This document shows, piece by piece, positions 44,809 to 54,107 of a stretch of 64,000 nt of DNA (position 1 is its first letter; every line of letters begins with the position of its first letter). Made by a program: the position numbers and the translations under genes. A model generated the notes under the pieces. It was not told the origin of the DNA and did not search any database. It saw only the letters and a list, made by a program, of their open reading frames with translations. Origin of the DNA: Sporanaerobium hydrogeniformans (GTDB lineage Bacteria > Bacillota > Clostridia > Lachnospirales > Cellulosilyticaceae); contig NZ_PEDL01000005.1 in the NCBI RefSeq assembly GCF_002735925.1, positions 121,736 to 185,735 of the forward strand, in the 5' to 3' direction.

Positions 44809-45576
44809 GTGGCAATAACTTTTAAATTGCAGGATTTTGAAGGGCCATTGGATTTATTATTGTATTTGATAGAGAAAAATAAGATGAATATTTATGACAT
44901 TGAGATTGCTTCAATTACGGATCAATATATGGCTTATTTGGAAGATACATCTAAGGTAGAGCTTGAGCAATTAAGTGAATTTATTGTAATGGCATCGACC
45001 TTACTTGTAATTAAATCACGTATGCTTCTTCCTAAAGAACCACAACTACTTGAATCAGAAGAAGACCCACGTGAAGAATTAGTGCGTAAACTCTTAGAAT
45101 ATAAAAAAGTAAAATATGTTTCGGAGCAGCTTAAAGAACATCAGGAAGATTCAGATACCTATTGTTTTCGTAATCAGATAGCTAAGATGGAAGTACCGGA
45201 GGTAGAAATACCTTACAATGTTCTTTTAGAGGATGTGAGTCTTAAGGGTCTTTATGATACCTTTGAGATGCTAATGCGTCAGAAGGATTTAGAGCTTCAA
45301 GAGAAAGAAGAAAGAAAAATCGACTATACTCTTCTTAAGAGAGATGTTTATACAATTGAACAAAAGGGCCAGTATATTCTTAATTTAATTACCCTTAAAA
45401 AGAAGATAACCTTCTTTGAGATTTGTTCACGTCAAATGCCTAAAATAGAACTTATTGTTACATTTATGGCACTTTTGGAGCTAGTGCATAAAAAACAGAT
45501 TCAGATTGAACAGAATCAGCCATTAGGTGATATTCAGATAACAGGAGGTATGTGTGATGCAGAAAACGGAGATTGA
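44809..45576 (+). CDS. scpA: Segregation and condensation protein A
   Basis: ScpA is the kleisin that bridges SMC heads and ScpB. The 255-residue protein begins with the family hallmark FEGPLDLLLYLIEKNKMNIYDI and has the C-terminal winged-helix half. The GTG start at 44809 follows a GGGGG-type SD. It forms the SMC complex with smc at the left edge of the window. scpB overlaps its end by 20 bp. Confidence 0.95.
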   Translation: MAITFKLQDFEGPLDLLLYLIEKNKMNIYDIEIASITDQYMAYLEDTSKVELEQLSEFIVMASTLLVIKSRMLLPKEPQLLESEEDPREELVRKLLEYKKVKYVSEQLKEHQEDSDTYCFRNQIAKMEVPEVEIPYNVLLEDVSLKGLYDTFEMLMRQKDLELQEKEERKIDYTLLKRDVYTIEQKGQYILNLITLKKKITFFEICSRQMPKIELIVTFMALLELVHKKQIQIEQNQPLGDIQITGGMCDAENGD

Positions 45577-46153
45577 GAGTGCCGTTGAAGCTTTACTTTT
45601 TTATTCAGGAGATAGTATTAGTTGTAATCGGTTGTGTGAACTCTGTGATGTAGAAGCTATAACGATTCATATGGCTGTTCATAAACTCAATGCATTCTAC
45701 AATGAGACATACAGTGGAATTGAAATTATTGAGGTAGAAGATGGTTATCAAATGTGTACAGCGCCACGTCATATGGCGCTTATTCAACGTTTTAAACAAA
45801 AACCAGTCAAAAATTTATTAACACAGGCACTGATTGAAACATTAGCGATTGTAGCCTATTCTCAACCTATTACCCGTACACAAATTGAAGATGTACGGGG
45901 TGTTCGTTGTGAGCATACTATCAGTAAATTGATGGAGTATGGACTCATCGAGGAGGTTGGACGTTTGAATGTGATTGGGCGTCCTATTCTTTTTGGAACA
46001 ACAACAGAGTTTCTAAGGCACTTTGGTTTTAAAAATCTAGAAGAGCTGCCTCAAATTAAAGAAGAGCTGTTAGAGAAGTTCAAAGAAGAAGTGCAGCTAG
46101 AGATGAATTATTATGAAGATCACATTAAAGAGGAAGGACCAACTTCTTTTTAA
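45557..46153 (+). CDS. scpB: Segregation and condensation protein B
   Basis: ScpB binds ScpA in the SMC complex. The 198-residue protein has two winged-helix domains, with the conserved ESAVEALLFYSGD, LIETLAIVAYSQPITRTQIEDVRGV and LNVIGRPILFGTT. The start is ATG 45557 (8 nt from AGGAGG); the GTG at 45554 is closer to the SD. Its 20-bp overlap with scpA indicates coupled translation, which helps to fix the subunit ratio. Confidence 0.95.
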   Translation: MQKTEIESAVEALLFYSGDSISCNRLCELCDVEAITIHMAVHKLNAFYNETYSGIEIIEVEDGYQMCTAPRHMALIQRFKQKPVKNLLTQALIETLAIVAYSQPITRTQIEDVRGVRCEHTISKLMEYGLIEEVGRLNVIGRPILFGTTTEFLRHFGFKNLEELPQIKEELLEKFKEEVQLEMNYYEDHIKEEGPTSF

Positions 46154-46204
46154 GTCGTGTATAAAAAGGGTATAAATGTGAGATGATTTTAGGGTAAGTA
46201 AATG

Positions 46205-46220
46205 GTAAGCTAGTGCTTAC
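46205..46220 (+). repeat. Short palindrome upstream of second carboxypeptidase
   Basis: GTAAGC (46205-46210), TAGT, GCTTAC (46215-46220), just before the ribosome-binding site. Operator or hairpin, unknown. Confidence 0.4.
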
Positions 46221-46239
46221 TTTAAAAGGAGATATACCT

Positions 46240-47385
46240 ATGAAAACATTTCCAATTAGTTTGATACTTCTAACAACACTTTTAACCTCTCAGTTTACTA
46301 TGGCTTACCCCACACCACCAGTGGTGAAAGCTAAGGGAGCTGTCCTTATTGAACAAGAGAGTAAGCGTATTCTTTATGGTAAGGAAGCACAATCACCTCT
46401 TCCTATGGCCAGTACAACAAAGGTTATGACGTGTATTATTGCTTTAGAAAAAGGAAAGCTGGATGATATTGTGACCATTTCTTCTAAAGCAGCTAGTGCA
46501 CCTGAGGTAAAGCTACATTTACGCACAGGAGAGAAACAACGTTTAGGGGATCTACTCTATTCTTTGATGTTAGAGTCCCACAATGATACAGCTGTAGCTA
46601 TTGCAGAGCATATTGGTGGTAGTGTAGAAGGCTTTTGTGAGATGATGACGCAAAAGGCTTATGAACTAGGTGCTACTTCTACTAGCTTTCAAACACCTAA
46701 TGGGCTAGATGGACCTAAACATTATACAACTCCTTATGACTTAGCTATTATTGGTGCATATGCTCTTAACAATCCTGAATTTGTTAAAATCATAACTACG
46801 GAAAATATAGTTATTCCTACTGTAAAAGTAGAAGGTAGTAGATCCCATAGCTTACAAAATAAAAACCGTTTTTTGTATAGTTATCCAGATGCCAATGGAA
46901 TGAAAACTGGTTTTACCAATAAAGCAGGTCATTGTTTTATTGGGTCAGCTAAAAGAGGAGATATGCAGCTTATTGGTGTTGCTTTGGCCTCAGGTTGGGG
47001 AAATAAAGGCAAAACTCAAAAATATCAAGACGTTATAAACTTAATGAATTATGGCTTTAAAAACTATGAAAAGGTAAAAGTTTTAGAACCAATCAAAGAT
47101 TATGACCAAGTAAATGTAAAAAAAGGCGTGGTTAAAAAAGTATCGCTAGAGTGTACAGAAGAAGTGACATTACCTTTGCTTCAAGAAGAAAAAAAACAAC
47201 TGACTATTAAAAAAGTAGTTCCTACAGAGTTAGTAGCTCCTATTGAAAAAGGTCAGATCGTAGGTGAGGTAGAGATTCGCTGTAATGATGTTTTATTAGC
47301 AAAGAGAGATTTAAAAACTCAGGAAGCTGTTCGTAAAGCTACAGTAGTCGATTATATAAAAGGATTTTTCATAAAAAATAGATAA
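46240..47385 (+). CDS. D-alanyl-D-alanine carboxypeptidase (DacB-like)
   Basis: A second PBP5-family enzyme, 381 residues. It has a signal peptide (cleavage near MAYP, residue 22), catalytic Ser58 and Lys61 (STTK), the SxN motif as SHN at 113-115, and KTG at 222-224. The position between scpAB and rluB matches dacB of B. subtilis (scpA-scpB-ypuI-dacB-spmA-spmB-rluB), a spore-cortex enzyme; spmAB are absent here. SD AAAGGAGA sets ATG 46240. A role in sporulation is inferred from position only. Confidence 0.88.
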   Translation: MKTFPISLILLTTLLTSQFTMAYPTPPVVKAKGAVLIEQESKRILYGKEAQSPLPMASTTKVMTCIIALEKGKLDDIVTISSKAASAPEVKLHLRTGEKQRLGDLLYSLMLESHNDTAVAIAEHIGGSVEGFCEMMTQKAYELGATSTSFQTPNGLDGPKHYTTPYDLAIIGAYALNNPEFVKIITTENIVIPTVKVEGSRSHSLQNKNRFLYSYPDANGMKTGFTNKAGHCFIGSAKRGDMQLIGVALASGWGNKGKTQKYQDVINLMNYGFKNYEKVKVLEPIKDYDQVNVKKGVVKKVSLECTEEVTLPLLQEEKKQLTIKKVVPTELVAPIEKGQIVGEVEIRCNDVLLAKRDLKTQEAVRKATVVDYIKGFFIKNR

Positions 47386-47415
47386 GAAAACAAAGAAGAA
47401 ATTGAGGAGGAGCAC

Positions 47416-48138
47416 ATGAGATTACAAAAATATTTAGCCCAATGTGGGGTAGCTTCGCGTCGTAAGTGTGAAGCTTATATTTTAGAGGGGCGTATCACCA
47501 TTAATGGGCAGGTGGTAACAGAGTTAGGCACACAAGTGAAAGTGGGTGATTTGGTAACGTGTGATAATAGATTAGTAAGCGATGAACAAAAGTATGTCTA
47601 TTATTTACTCAATAAACCAATGGGATATGTGACCACGGTACAAGATGAAAAGGGACGTCCGACAGTAATGGATATTATGGCAGAAGTAAAGGAACGTATC
47701 TTTCCAGTAGGGCGATTGGATTATAATACATCCGGTCTTTTAGTTATGACCAATGATGGTGAGCTGACTTATGCACTTACTCATCCTAAACATGAGGTAG
47801 ATAAAACCTATAAAGTTCGTGTGTTAGGTGCAGTAAGTGAGAAGAATATTGAGCGTCTTCAAATAGGTGTCATGATTGATGGCAAAGTAACAGCGCCCGC
47901 TAAGGTGAAGGTACTTAATCGGAGCAAGGAATGTACAGAAATGACACTTACCATTCATGAAGGACGTAATCGTCAAGTACGTAAAATGTGTGAATGTATT
48001 GGTCATCCTGTAAGCAAACTCACTCGTATTGCTATAGGTGAAATTACACTTGATAAATTACCCCGTGGTAAATACCGTCCACTGACATTAGATGAGATTG
48101 CTTATTTAAGACGAGTAGGTGGTTTAGATGCTGAGTAA
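47416..48138 (+). CDS. rluB: 23S rRNA pseudouridine synthase RluB family
   Basis: A 240-residue RsuA/RluB-family enzyme. It has an N-terminal S4 domain (MRLQKYLAQCGVASRRKCE), the catalytic Asp102 in GRLDYNTSGLL, and the C-terminal ECTEMTLTIHEGRNRQVRKM. RluB modifies U2605 of 23S rRNA in E. coli numbering; assignment to that site is by family only. It overlaps mnmM by 11 bp. Confidence 0.93.
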   Translation: MRLQKYLAQCGVASRRKCEAYILEGRITINGQVVTELGTQVKVGDLVTCDNRLVSDEQKYVYYLLNKPMGYVTTVQDEKGRPTVMDIMAEVKERIFPVGRLDYNTSGLLVMTNDGELTYALTHPKHEVDKTYKVRVLGAVSEKNIERLQIGVMIDGKVTAPAKVKVLNRSKECTEMTLTIHEGRNRQVRKMCECIGHPVSKLTRIAIGEITLDKLPRGKYRPLTLDEIAYLRRVGGLDAE

Positions 48139-48691
48139 GATAATGACAGACAATGCACATTTTTTAATTCAAGAAGCCATCAAAGAAAGAGAGCCGGCTA
48201 GTCTAATAGCTATAGATGCTACCATGGGAAATGGAATGGATCTTTGCTTTTTAGCACAGTGTCCTAATATAGGAAGGGTTATTGGCTTTGATATTCAAAG
48301 TCAAGCAGTTGCAGCCAGTTACGAAAAGGTTAAGGCTTTTGGCTCCAAGGTAGAACTTATTTTAAATACCCATGCTGAGCTTCTTCATTATGTGCAAGAA
48401 GTGGATGTTGTTATGTTTAATTTAGGGTATTTACCTCATGGAAGTAAGAACTGTACAACACAAAAGGAGAGCAGCTTAAAGGCAATTCAAGCAGCTTTGA
48501 AATGCTTAAACCCACAGGGGATTATGACAATTATAACGTACCCTGGTCATGAAGAGGGGAAAAGGGAACATGAAGCTATTCAAGAGTACCTATCCACCAA
48601 GCTTCCAGCTCAGTTCTTGGTACTTCAAATGATTTCCTGCAATGTAAAAGGGCAGTGCCCTGTACTTTTTATGATACGGCATCAAAGTTAA
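48128..48691 (+). CDS. mnmM: tRNA methyltransferase MnmM (YtqB)
   Basis: A 187-residue class I SAM methyltransferase of the YtqB family (PF06962), recently assigned as MnmM, which completes mnm5s2U34 in tRNA where MnmC is absent. Visible: IDATMGNGMDLCFLA (SAM motif I), FDIQSQAVAAS, FNLGYLPHGSKNCTTQKESS. The ATG lies inside rluB with AGGTGG upstream. The function comes from the family, not from direct evidence. Confidence 0.88.
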   Translation: MLSKIMTDNAHFLIQEAIKEREPASLIAIDATMGNGMDLCFLAQCPNIGRVIGFDIQSQAVAASYEKVKAFGSKVELILNTHAELLHYVQEVDVVMFNLGYLPHGSKNCTTQKESSLKAIQAALKCLNPQGIMTIITYPGHEEGKREHEAIQEYLSTKLPAQFLVLQMISCNVKGQCPVLFMIRHQS

Positions 48692-48710
48692 GCAAGTGGA
48701 TTTATTTGTT

Positions 48711-48750
48711 AAAGAGCCTTTTCTAAAGGATTAGAAAAGACTCTTTTTTT
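48711..48750 (+). terminator. Terminator after mnmM
   Basis: AAAGAG-CTTTTCT (48711-48724) pairs with AGAAAAG-CTCTTT (48732-48745) with one mismatch, followed by T residues. Confidence 0.8.
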
Positions 48751-49042
48751 ACGTTAGTATAGCTAAAGCCATTAGTAACTAAAAATTTTTTAATAAATGA
48801 AATAAAGTAAAAACAAAAAATAATATTTTAACAATATAAGAAATATCTAACAAAGACTCCTATAATTTTGATATACTAGCAAAAACTTACATATATATAC
48901 AAAATAATAAAAATAAAATTTATAATTTAATATTTTTTAATAAAAATTATTAATTTATATTGAATATTGCCCTATAGTCTAGTAGAATGTAAGTGGCGAT
49001 TTTTGCACTTTGCTTTAAATAATTTTAAATGGAGGGTATCAG
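48751..49042 (+). promoter_or_regulatory. AT-rich promoter region of the decarboxylase Na+-pump operon
   Basis: The gap from 48692 to 49042 (351 bp) has no gene. It is extremely AT-rich, with many A and T runs that may be bent DNA or UP-element-like. A candidate promoter is -35 TTGAAT (48960-48965, 4 of 6) and -10 TAGAAT (48983-48988, 5 of 6), 17-bp spacer. The SD GGAGG precedes the mmdA ATG. Confidence 0.55.
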
Positions 49043-50551
49043 ATGAGCACAATAGAAAAATTATCTGAATTAGAATCTCGCAGAGCTGCTATTGAAAAAA
49101 GTAGTAATGGAGATGCTAAAAAATCAGCTCTTGCTAAAGGAAAATTAACTGCAAGAGACAGGATTACGAACTTACTTGATGAAAACAGCTTTGTGGAAAT
49201 GGGAACCTTTGTAAAAAGTAGAAGTTTGGCATTCAACATGGACAGTCAAGATACACCTTGTGATGGTGTAGTATCAGGTTATGGAACAGTAAACGGTAGC
49301 CCTGTTTATGTTTATAGTCAAGATGCGAGCGTATTAGGTGGTGCATTAGGCGAAATGCATGCTAAAAAAATTGTAAATGTCTATGATAAAGCCATGAAAA
49401 TGGGTGTTCCTGTTGTTGGCTTTTTAGATACAGTAGGTCTTCGTTTACAAGAGACAGTAGATGCTTTAGAGGGCTATGGTGCTATTTTTACAAAAATGAC
49501 ACAAGCTTCAGGTGTGATTCCTCAGCTAGCTGTTATAGCAGGAGATTGTGCAGGTGGAGCTGCATTTATTGCTGGGCTTTCTGATTTTGTTTTTATGAGT
49601 TCTAAAAATGCCAGAGTATTCCTAAACAGTCCCAATGCAATGGAGGATAAGAAGGCATCTTTTGATACACTTGCAACAGCAAAAGTACATGCAGAAGAAA
49701 GTGGACTTGCGAGTTTTATAAGTGATAAAGAAGAAGATTTAATTAAACAAGTAAAAGAATTATTAAGCTACTTACCACTTAACAGTGAAGAAGAAATACC
49801 TTTTTATACTGTAACAGATGATATTAATCGCGTAGAAGCAGGGCTTAATAACTTTGATTTTGAAAATGGAAAGGTAGTAGATATCGTAACTGCTATTGTT
49901 GATAATGGAAGCTTTCTTGAGTTACAAAAAGATTACAGCCAAAGTGTCTTAACAGCCTTTGCACGTTTCAATGGTGGTACAACAGGTATCATTGCTACAA
50001 CAGAAGCTCAAGTTGATTACAAAGGTGTTAAAAAAGTAACATCATTTGTTAACCTTTGTGATGCCTATGGAATTCCTGTAGTTACTTTAACGAATATCGA
50101 AGGTTTCACCTCAACTGTGGCTACAGAAAATATGGGTATGGTTAAAGAAACCAGTCGTTTAGTGCATGCTTTTGCTAATGCAAGCATACCTAAAGTAAAT
50201 GTGCTTTTAAATCATGCATTTGGAAGCAGTTACGTAGCCATGAATAGTAAACACATTGGTGCAGACTATGTACTTGCTTGGCCAACAGCACAGGTTTCTA
50301 CTTTAAATCCAGAAAGTGCTGTACGTATCATGTACGAAAAAGAAATTAAAGAAAGTACAGTAGCTGCTGAGAAGATTGCGGAAAAAGTAGCTGAGTATGA
50401 AGCACTTACAAGCAGTAGTTATGCAGTAGCAGCAAAAGGCTATATTGATGATATTATTGAACCAGCAGCAACACGTAAACGTGTAATTGCTGCATTAGAG
50501 ATTTTAGCAACCAAACAGGTGGATAGCTATAAAAAACACCCAACAGTATAA
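49043..50551 (+). CDS. mmdA: Acyl-CoA carboxyltransferase subunit (methylmalonyl-CoA decarboxylase alpha / 12S-like)
   Basis: A 502-residue biotin-dependent carboxyltransferase of the MmdA/PccB/12S family, with two crotonase-fold halves (about 20-270 and 280-500). Visible: the oxyanion and CoA site blocks VYSQDASVLGGALGEMHAKK, GDCAGGAAFIAGLSDF and GTTGIIATTEAQVDYKG (each 20 residues or fewer). It moves CO2 between methylmalonyl-CoA (or a related acyl-CoA) and biotin. It begins a five-gene operon with a Na+-pumping membrane subunit. Confidence 0.9.
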   Translation: MSTIEKLSELESRRAAIEKSSNGDAKKSALAKGKLTARDRITNLLDENSFVEMGTFVKSRSLAFNMDSQDTPCDGVVSGYGTVNGSPVYVYSQDASVLGGALGEMHAKKIVNVYDKAMKMGVPVVGFLDTVGLRLQETVDALEGYGAIFTKMTQASGVIPQLAVIAGDCAGGAAFIAGLSDFVFMSSKNARVFLNSPNAMEDKKASFDTLATAKVHAEESGLASFISDKEEDLIKQVKELLSYLPLNSEEEIPFYTVTDDINRVEAGLNNFDFENGKVVDIVTAIVDNGSFLELQKDYSQSVLTAFARFNGGTTGIIATTEAQVDYKGVKKVTSFVNLCDAYGIPVVTLTNIEGFTSTVATENMGMVKETSRLVHAFANASIPKVNVLLNHAFGSSYVAMNSKHIGADYVLAWPTAQVSTLNPESAVRIMYEKEIKESTVAAEKIAEKVAEYEALTSSSYAVAAKGYIDDIIEPAATRKRVIAALEILATKQVDSYKKHPTV

Positions 50552-50565
50552 GGTAGGTGGAAAAA

Positions 50566-50916
50566 ATGAACTTTAGTGATTTTGGTCAAAACGTCAGTAA
50601 CTTTGTAGAAGGCTTAAATACTTTCTTAATTGGTGTATTTGTTGTATTTGTTACCCTTATTTTGCTTATCTTTATTATGATGCTTATTAGTAAGGCTGTT
50701 AATAGTATTGAAAATATAGGTAAGAAAAAGAAAACATCAGAGGCTTTAACAGAGGCTACTTCAGTATCTAGTGTAAGCACTCCAGAACCAACTGTTTTGC
50801 AAGATGACCTTGAATTAGTAGCAGTTATTACAGCAGCTATTGCTGCAAGTTTAGGAACTACTTCTGATAAATTACAAGTACGTTCTTTAAGAAAAGTTGA
50901 AAGAAAAACACTTTAA
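50566..50916 (+). CDS. OadG/MmdD-like small membrane subunit
   Basis: A 116-residue protein with one N-terminal transmembrane helix (about 18-45, FLIGVFVVFVTLILLIF) and a polar C-terminal part with an Ala/Thr/Pro linker. In oxaloacetate and methylmalonyl-CoA decarboxylases the gamma/delta subunit anchors the soluble carboxyltransferase to the membrane. The start is ATG 50566 with AGGTGG; an earlier in-frame GTG is inside the SD. Confidence 0.85.
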   Translation: MNFSDFGQNVSNFVEGLNTFLIGVFVVFVTLILLIFIMMLISKAVNSIENIGKKKKTSEALTEATSVSSVSTPEPTVLQDDLELVAVITAAIAASLGTTSDKLQVRSLRKVERKTL

Positions 50917-50952
50917 TCCATAAGAATCATAAAACATGAGGAGGCTATTAAA

Positions 50953-51321
50953 ATGAAAAAATTTCAAGTAACCGTAAATGGTAATGTATATGATGTAGAA
51001 GTAGAAGAAGTAGGAGGAAGCTTTACACCAGTAGCACGCACAGAAGTAGCTACGCCAGCTGCTCCAAAGGCAGCGCCTCAAGCGGCACCAGCAGCAGTAC
51101 CAACAGGTGCAACAAAAGTAGCAGCCCCTATGCCAGGTAAAATTGTAGATATCAAAGTAAGTAGTGGTCAAGCTGTTAAAGAAGGTGATGTAGTAGCTGT
51201 ACTCGAAGCAATGAAGATGGAAAATGAAGTTGTTGCACCTTGTGCAGGGACAATAGCATCTATTAATACATCAGTAGGAACAATGGTTGAAACAAACGAT
51301 GTTATTGCAACGATTAACTAG
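50953..51321 (+). CDS. Biotin carboxyl carrier protein (1.3S-like)
   Basis: A 122-residue biotin carrier. It has an N-terminal beta domain, a Pro/Ala-rich hinge (about 33-52) and a biotinyl domain with the attachment site EAMKMEN at Lys88. It shuttles carboxybiotin between the carboxyltransferases and the membrane subunit. It is the only biotinyl domain of the cluster because the downstream 5S-type gene lacks one. SD GAGGAGG is present upstream. Confidence 0.95.
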   Translation: MKKFQVTVNGNVYDVEVEEVGGSFTPVARTEVATPAAPKAAPQAAPAAVPTGATKVAAPMPGKIVDIKVSSGQAVKEGDVVAVLEAMKMENEVVAPCAGTIASINTSVGTMVETNDVIATIN

Positions 51322-51357
51322 TTCCAACCCATATCAAAATAAGGAGGAACGTATAAA

Positions 51358-52536
51358 ATGAATCTAGGTACTGTCTTTGTAGAATCAATTAAAGAATTTA
51401 TAAATCAATCTGGACTAGCCCACCTAAATTTAGGTTATGTACTAATGATTGGTGTCGCATGTTTGTTATTGTATTTAGCAATTGTAAAAGGATTTGAGCC
51501 GTTATTACTTGTTCCTATTGCATTTGGGATGTTGCTTGTTAACCTTCCAGAAATCGGAATTAAAGCACATGCAACAGGTGTATGGGGTGAAGCAGGCTTC
51601 CAACCAGGTGGTTTACTTTATTATTTATCAGCAGGTAAGGACTGGGGGATTTTTCCACCTCTTATTTTCGTTGGAGTAGGGGCGATGACAGACTTTGGTC
51701 CACTTATTGCAAATCCCAAAAGTCTTATTTTAGGAGGAGCTGCTCAGTTTGGTATTTTCTTTGCCTTCTTAGGGGCTCTACTTCTAGGGTTTGATCCTTT
51801 AGCTGCCGCTTCTATTGGTATTATCGGAGGGGCAGATGGACCAACAGCCATTTATTTAACCTCTAAATTAAAACCAGAGCTTTTAGGGCCTATTGCAGTA
51901 GCCGCTTATTCTTATATGGCATTGGTGCCTGTTATCCAGCCACCTATTATGAGAGCATTAACGACAAAAGAGCAACGTATGGTAAAAATGGAGCAATTAC
52001 GTGCGGTTTCTCGTACAGAAAAAATTGTATTCCCAATTGCTGTTACTATAGTTGTTACTTTAATCTTACCATCAGCAGGTACACTTGTTGGCCTTTTAAT
52101 GTTTGGAAACCTCTTAAAAGAAGCAGGTTCTACAAGCCGTTTAGCAGAAGTAGCAAGTAATGGTTTAATGTCTGCCATTACGATTATGCTTGGCTTGACA
52201 GTAGGAGCGACAACGCAAGCAGATACCTTCTTAACATGGCAAACAATTGGTATCATTATCCTTGGGTTAACGGCTTTTTGTATCGGGACAGCCGGTGGTG
52301 TTATTTTTGGGAAAATTATGTACTATACGAGTGGGAAGAAAATTAATCCACTTATTGGAGCAGCAGGTGTGTCCGCCGTGCCTATGGCAGCACGTGTTGC
52401 ACAAAAGGTTGGACAGCAAGAGTGTCCGACTAACTTCTTGTTGATGCATGCAATGGGACCTAACGTAGCAGGTGTTATTGGTTCGGCTATTGCGGCAGGT
52501 ATTTTATTATCAATTTATGGACCACTCGTTGGGTAA
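51358..52536 (+). CDS. oadB: Na+-pumping carboxybiotin decarboxylase beta subunit (OadB/MmdB)
   Basis: A 392-residue integral membrane protein with about 9-11 hydrophobic segments. It decarboxylates carboxybiotin and uses the energy to pump Na+ outward. The conserved region IIIa motif GGADGPTAIYLTSK carries Asp160, the equivalent of the essential Na+-site Asp203 of Klebsiella OadB by family knowledge. The C-terminal GPNVAGVIGSAIAAGILL is also typical. It lies between the biotin carrier and the 5S-type subunit. Confidence 0.93.
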   Translation: MNLGTVFVESIKEFINQSGLAHLNLGYVLMIGVACLLLYLAIVKGFEPLLLVPIAFGMLLVNLPEIGIKAHATGVWGEAGFQPGGLLYYLSAGKDWGIFPPLIFVGVGAMTDFGPLIANPKSLILGGAAQFGIFFAFLGALLLGFDPLAAASIGIIGGADGPTAIYLTSKLKPELLGPIAVAAYSYMALVPVIQPPIMRALTTKEQRMVKMEQLRAVSRTEKIVFPIAVTIVVTLILPSAGTLVGLLMFGNLLKEAGSTSRLAEVASNGLMSAITIMLGLTVGATTQADTFLTWQTIGIIILGLTAFCIGTAGGVIFGKIMYYTSGKKINPLIGAAGVSAVPMAARVAQKVGQQECPTNFLLMHAMGPNVAGVIGSAIAAGILLSIYGPLVG

Positions 52537-52554
52537 AAAAGGAGGATACAGGCA

Positions 52555-53970
52555 ATGGCTAATATTAATCCAAAACCAGTTAAAATAATGGATACAACAC
52601 TTCGTGATGCACATCAATCTTTGATTGCAACACGTATGACAACTGAACAAATCGTTCCTATTGTTTCTAAAATGGATAAAGTAGGTTTTCATGCCTTAGA
52701 AGTATGGGGAGGCGCAACATTTGATGCATGTCTTCGTTTCTTAAAAGAAGATCCATGGGAAAGACTTCGTAAAATCAAAGAACAAGCGAAGAACACAAAA
52801 TTACAAATGCTTTTTAGGGGCCAAAATATATTAGGATATCGTCACTACGCAGACGACGTAGTAGAATATTTTGTGCAAAAAAGTATAGCAAATGGTATTG
52901 ATATTATTCGTATTTTTGATGCATTAAATGATATGCGTAACTTACAAACAGCTGTTAAAGCTGCTAATAAAGAAAAAGGGCATGCACAAGTAGCTATTTC
53001 TTATACCATTAGTGATGTACATACCATTGAATACTATGTAGAGCTTGCAAAACAAATCGAAGAAATGGGAGCTAACTCTATTTGTATCAAAGATATGGCA
53101 GGTCTTTTAGTGCCATACCGTGCAGCAGAATTAGTAGGGGCTTTAAAAGAAGCTGTACCAAGCTTACCCATTCAGCTTCATACACATTACACAAGTGGTG
53201 TAGCAGCAATGACTTATATGAAAGCTATTGAAGCAGGTTGTGACATTATTGACACAGCCATGTCTCCACTTGCAATGGGTACTTCTCAACCAGCTACAGA
53301 AGTATTGGTTGAAACGTTTAAGGGGACACCATACGATACAGGTATTGATACAGAGGCATTAAGTGAAATCACAGAGTATTTTAGACCTCTTCGTCAAGAG
53401 GCACTTGATAGTGGTCTTATGAGTACAAAGGTTCTTGAAGTAGATATTAATACGCTACGTTACCAAGTACCAGGTGGTATGCTTTCAAACCTTGTATCAC
53501 AGCTTAAACAACAAAATGCAGAAGATAAATACTATGAAGTACTAAAAGAGATTCCACGTGTACGTGCAGACTTTGGTTACTTACCACTTGTTACACCTAC
53601 TAGTCAGATTGTTGGTACACAGGCAGTATTTAATGTACTTGCTGGTGAACGTTATAAGATGATTTCTAAAGAATCAAAAGGTATTGTAAAAGGTGAATAT
53701 GGACGCACACCTGTACCTATTAAAGAGGATATTGTGAAGAAAATTATCGGTAATGAAGAACGTATTACTTGTAGACCAGCAGACCTTCTTAAACCAGAAC
53801 TTGCAAAATTAGAGCAAGAAATGGCAATGTACAAAGAGCAAGATGAAGATGTTTTATCTTATGCGCTTTTCCCACAAGTAGCAACAGAATTCTTTAAATA
53901 CAGAGAAGCTCAAAAAACAAAGGTAGATCCACAAGTAGCAGATACAACCAATAAAGCTTATCCAGTTTAA
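52555..53970 (+). CDS. oadA: Pyruvate/oxaloacetate carboxyltransferase (5S-like, OadA without biotin domain)
   Basis: A 471-residue TIM-barrel carboxyltransferase of the pyruvate carboxylase/OadA/5S family. It has the HMGL-like domain with MDTTLRDAHQSL, the Lys179 segment SICIKDMAGL (the carbamylated lysine in relatives), metal-binding histidines in QLHTHYTSG, and the PYC_OADA C-terminal domain (about 290-440). No biotinyl domain follows; full OadA is about 590 residues, so it relies on the separate carrier. It exchanges CO2 between biotin and pyruvate/oxaloacetate. Confidence 0.93.
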   Translation: MANINPKPVKIMDTTLRDAHQSLIATRMTTEQIVPIVSKMDKVGFHALEVWGGATFDACLRFLKEDPWERLRKIKEQAKNTKLQMLFRGQNILGYRHYADDVVEYFVQKSIANGIDIIRIFDALNDMRNLQTAVKAANKEKGHAQVAISYTISDVHTIEYYVELAKQIEEMGANSICIKDMAGLLVPYRAAELVGALKEAVPSLPIQLHTHYTSGVAAMTYMKAIEAGCDIIDTAMSPLAMGTSQPATEVLVETFKGTPYDTGIDTEALSEITEYFRPLRQEALDSGLMSTKVLEVDINTLRYQVPGGMLSNLVSQLKQQNAEDKYYEVLKEIPRVRADFGYLPLVTPTSQIVGTQAVFNVLAGERYKMISKESKGIVKGEYGRTPVPIKEDIVKKIIGNEERITCRPADLLKPELAKLEQEMAMYKEQDEDVLSYALFPQVATEFFKYREAQKTKVDPQVADTTNKAYPV

Positions 53971-53990
53971 TAAATAAAAGGATAAGATAG

Positions 53991-54028
53991 ACAAAAGACA
54001 GTGCTAAATGAGGCACTGTCTTTTGTTT
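53991..54028 (+). terminator. Terminator after the decarboxylase operon
   Basis: A perfect 14-bp stem ACAAAAGACAGTGC (53991-54004) with its complement (54013-54026), 8-nt loop. It closes the five-gene operon. Confidence 0.88.
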
Positions 54029-54036
54029 GATTTATT

Positions 54037-54066
54037 TTGCATAAAGACTTAGATATAGTGTATAAT
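54037..54066 (+). promoter_or_regulatory. Candidate promoter of the RpiR regulator gene
   Basis: -35-like TTGCAT (54037-54042) and perfect -10 TATAAT (54061-54066) with an 18-bp spacer. Confidence 0.5.
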
Positions 54067-54107
54067 GAGTAGTAGTAAAAAAGATGTCAGTTGGAAAGGG
54101 CAATAAT

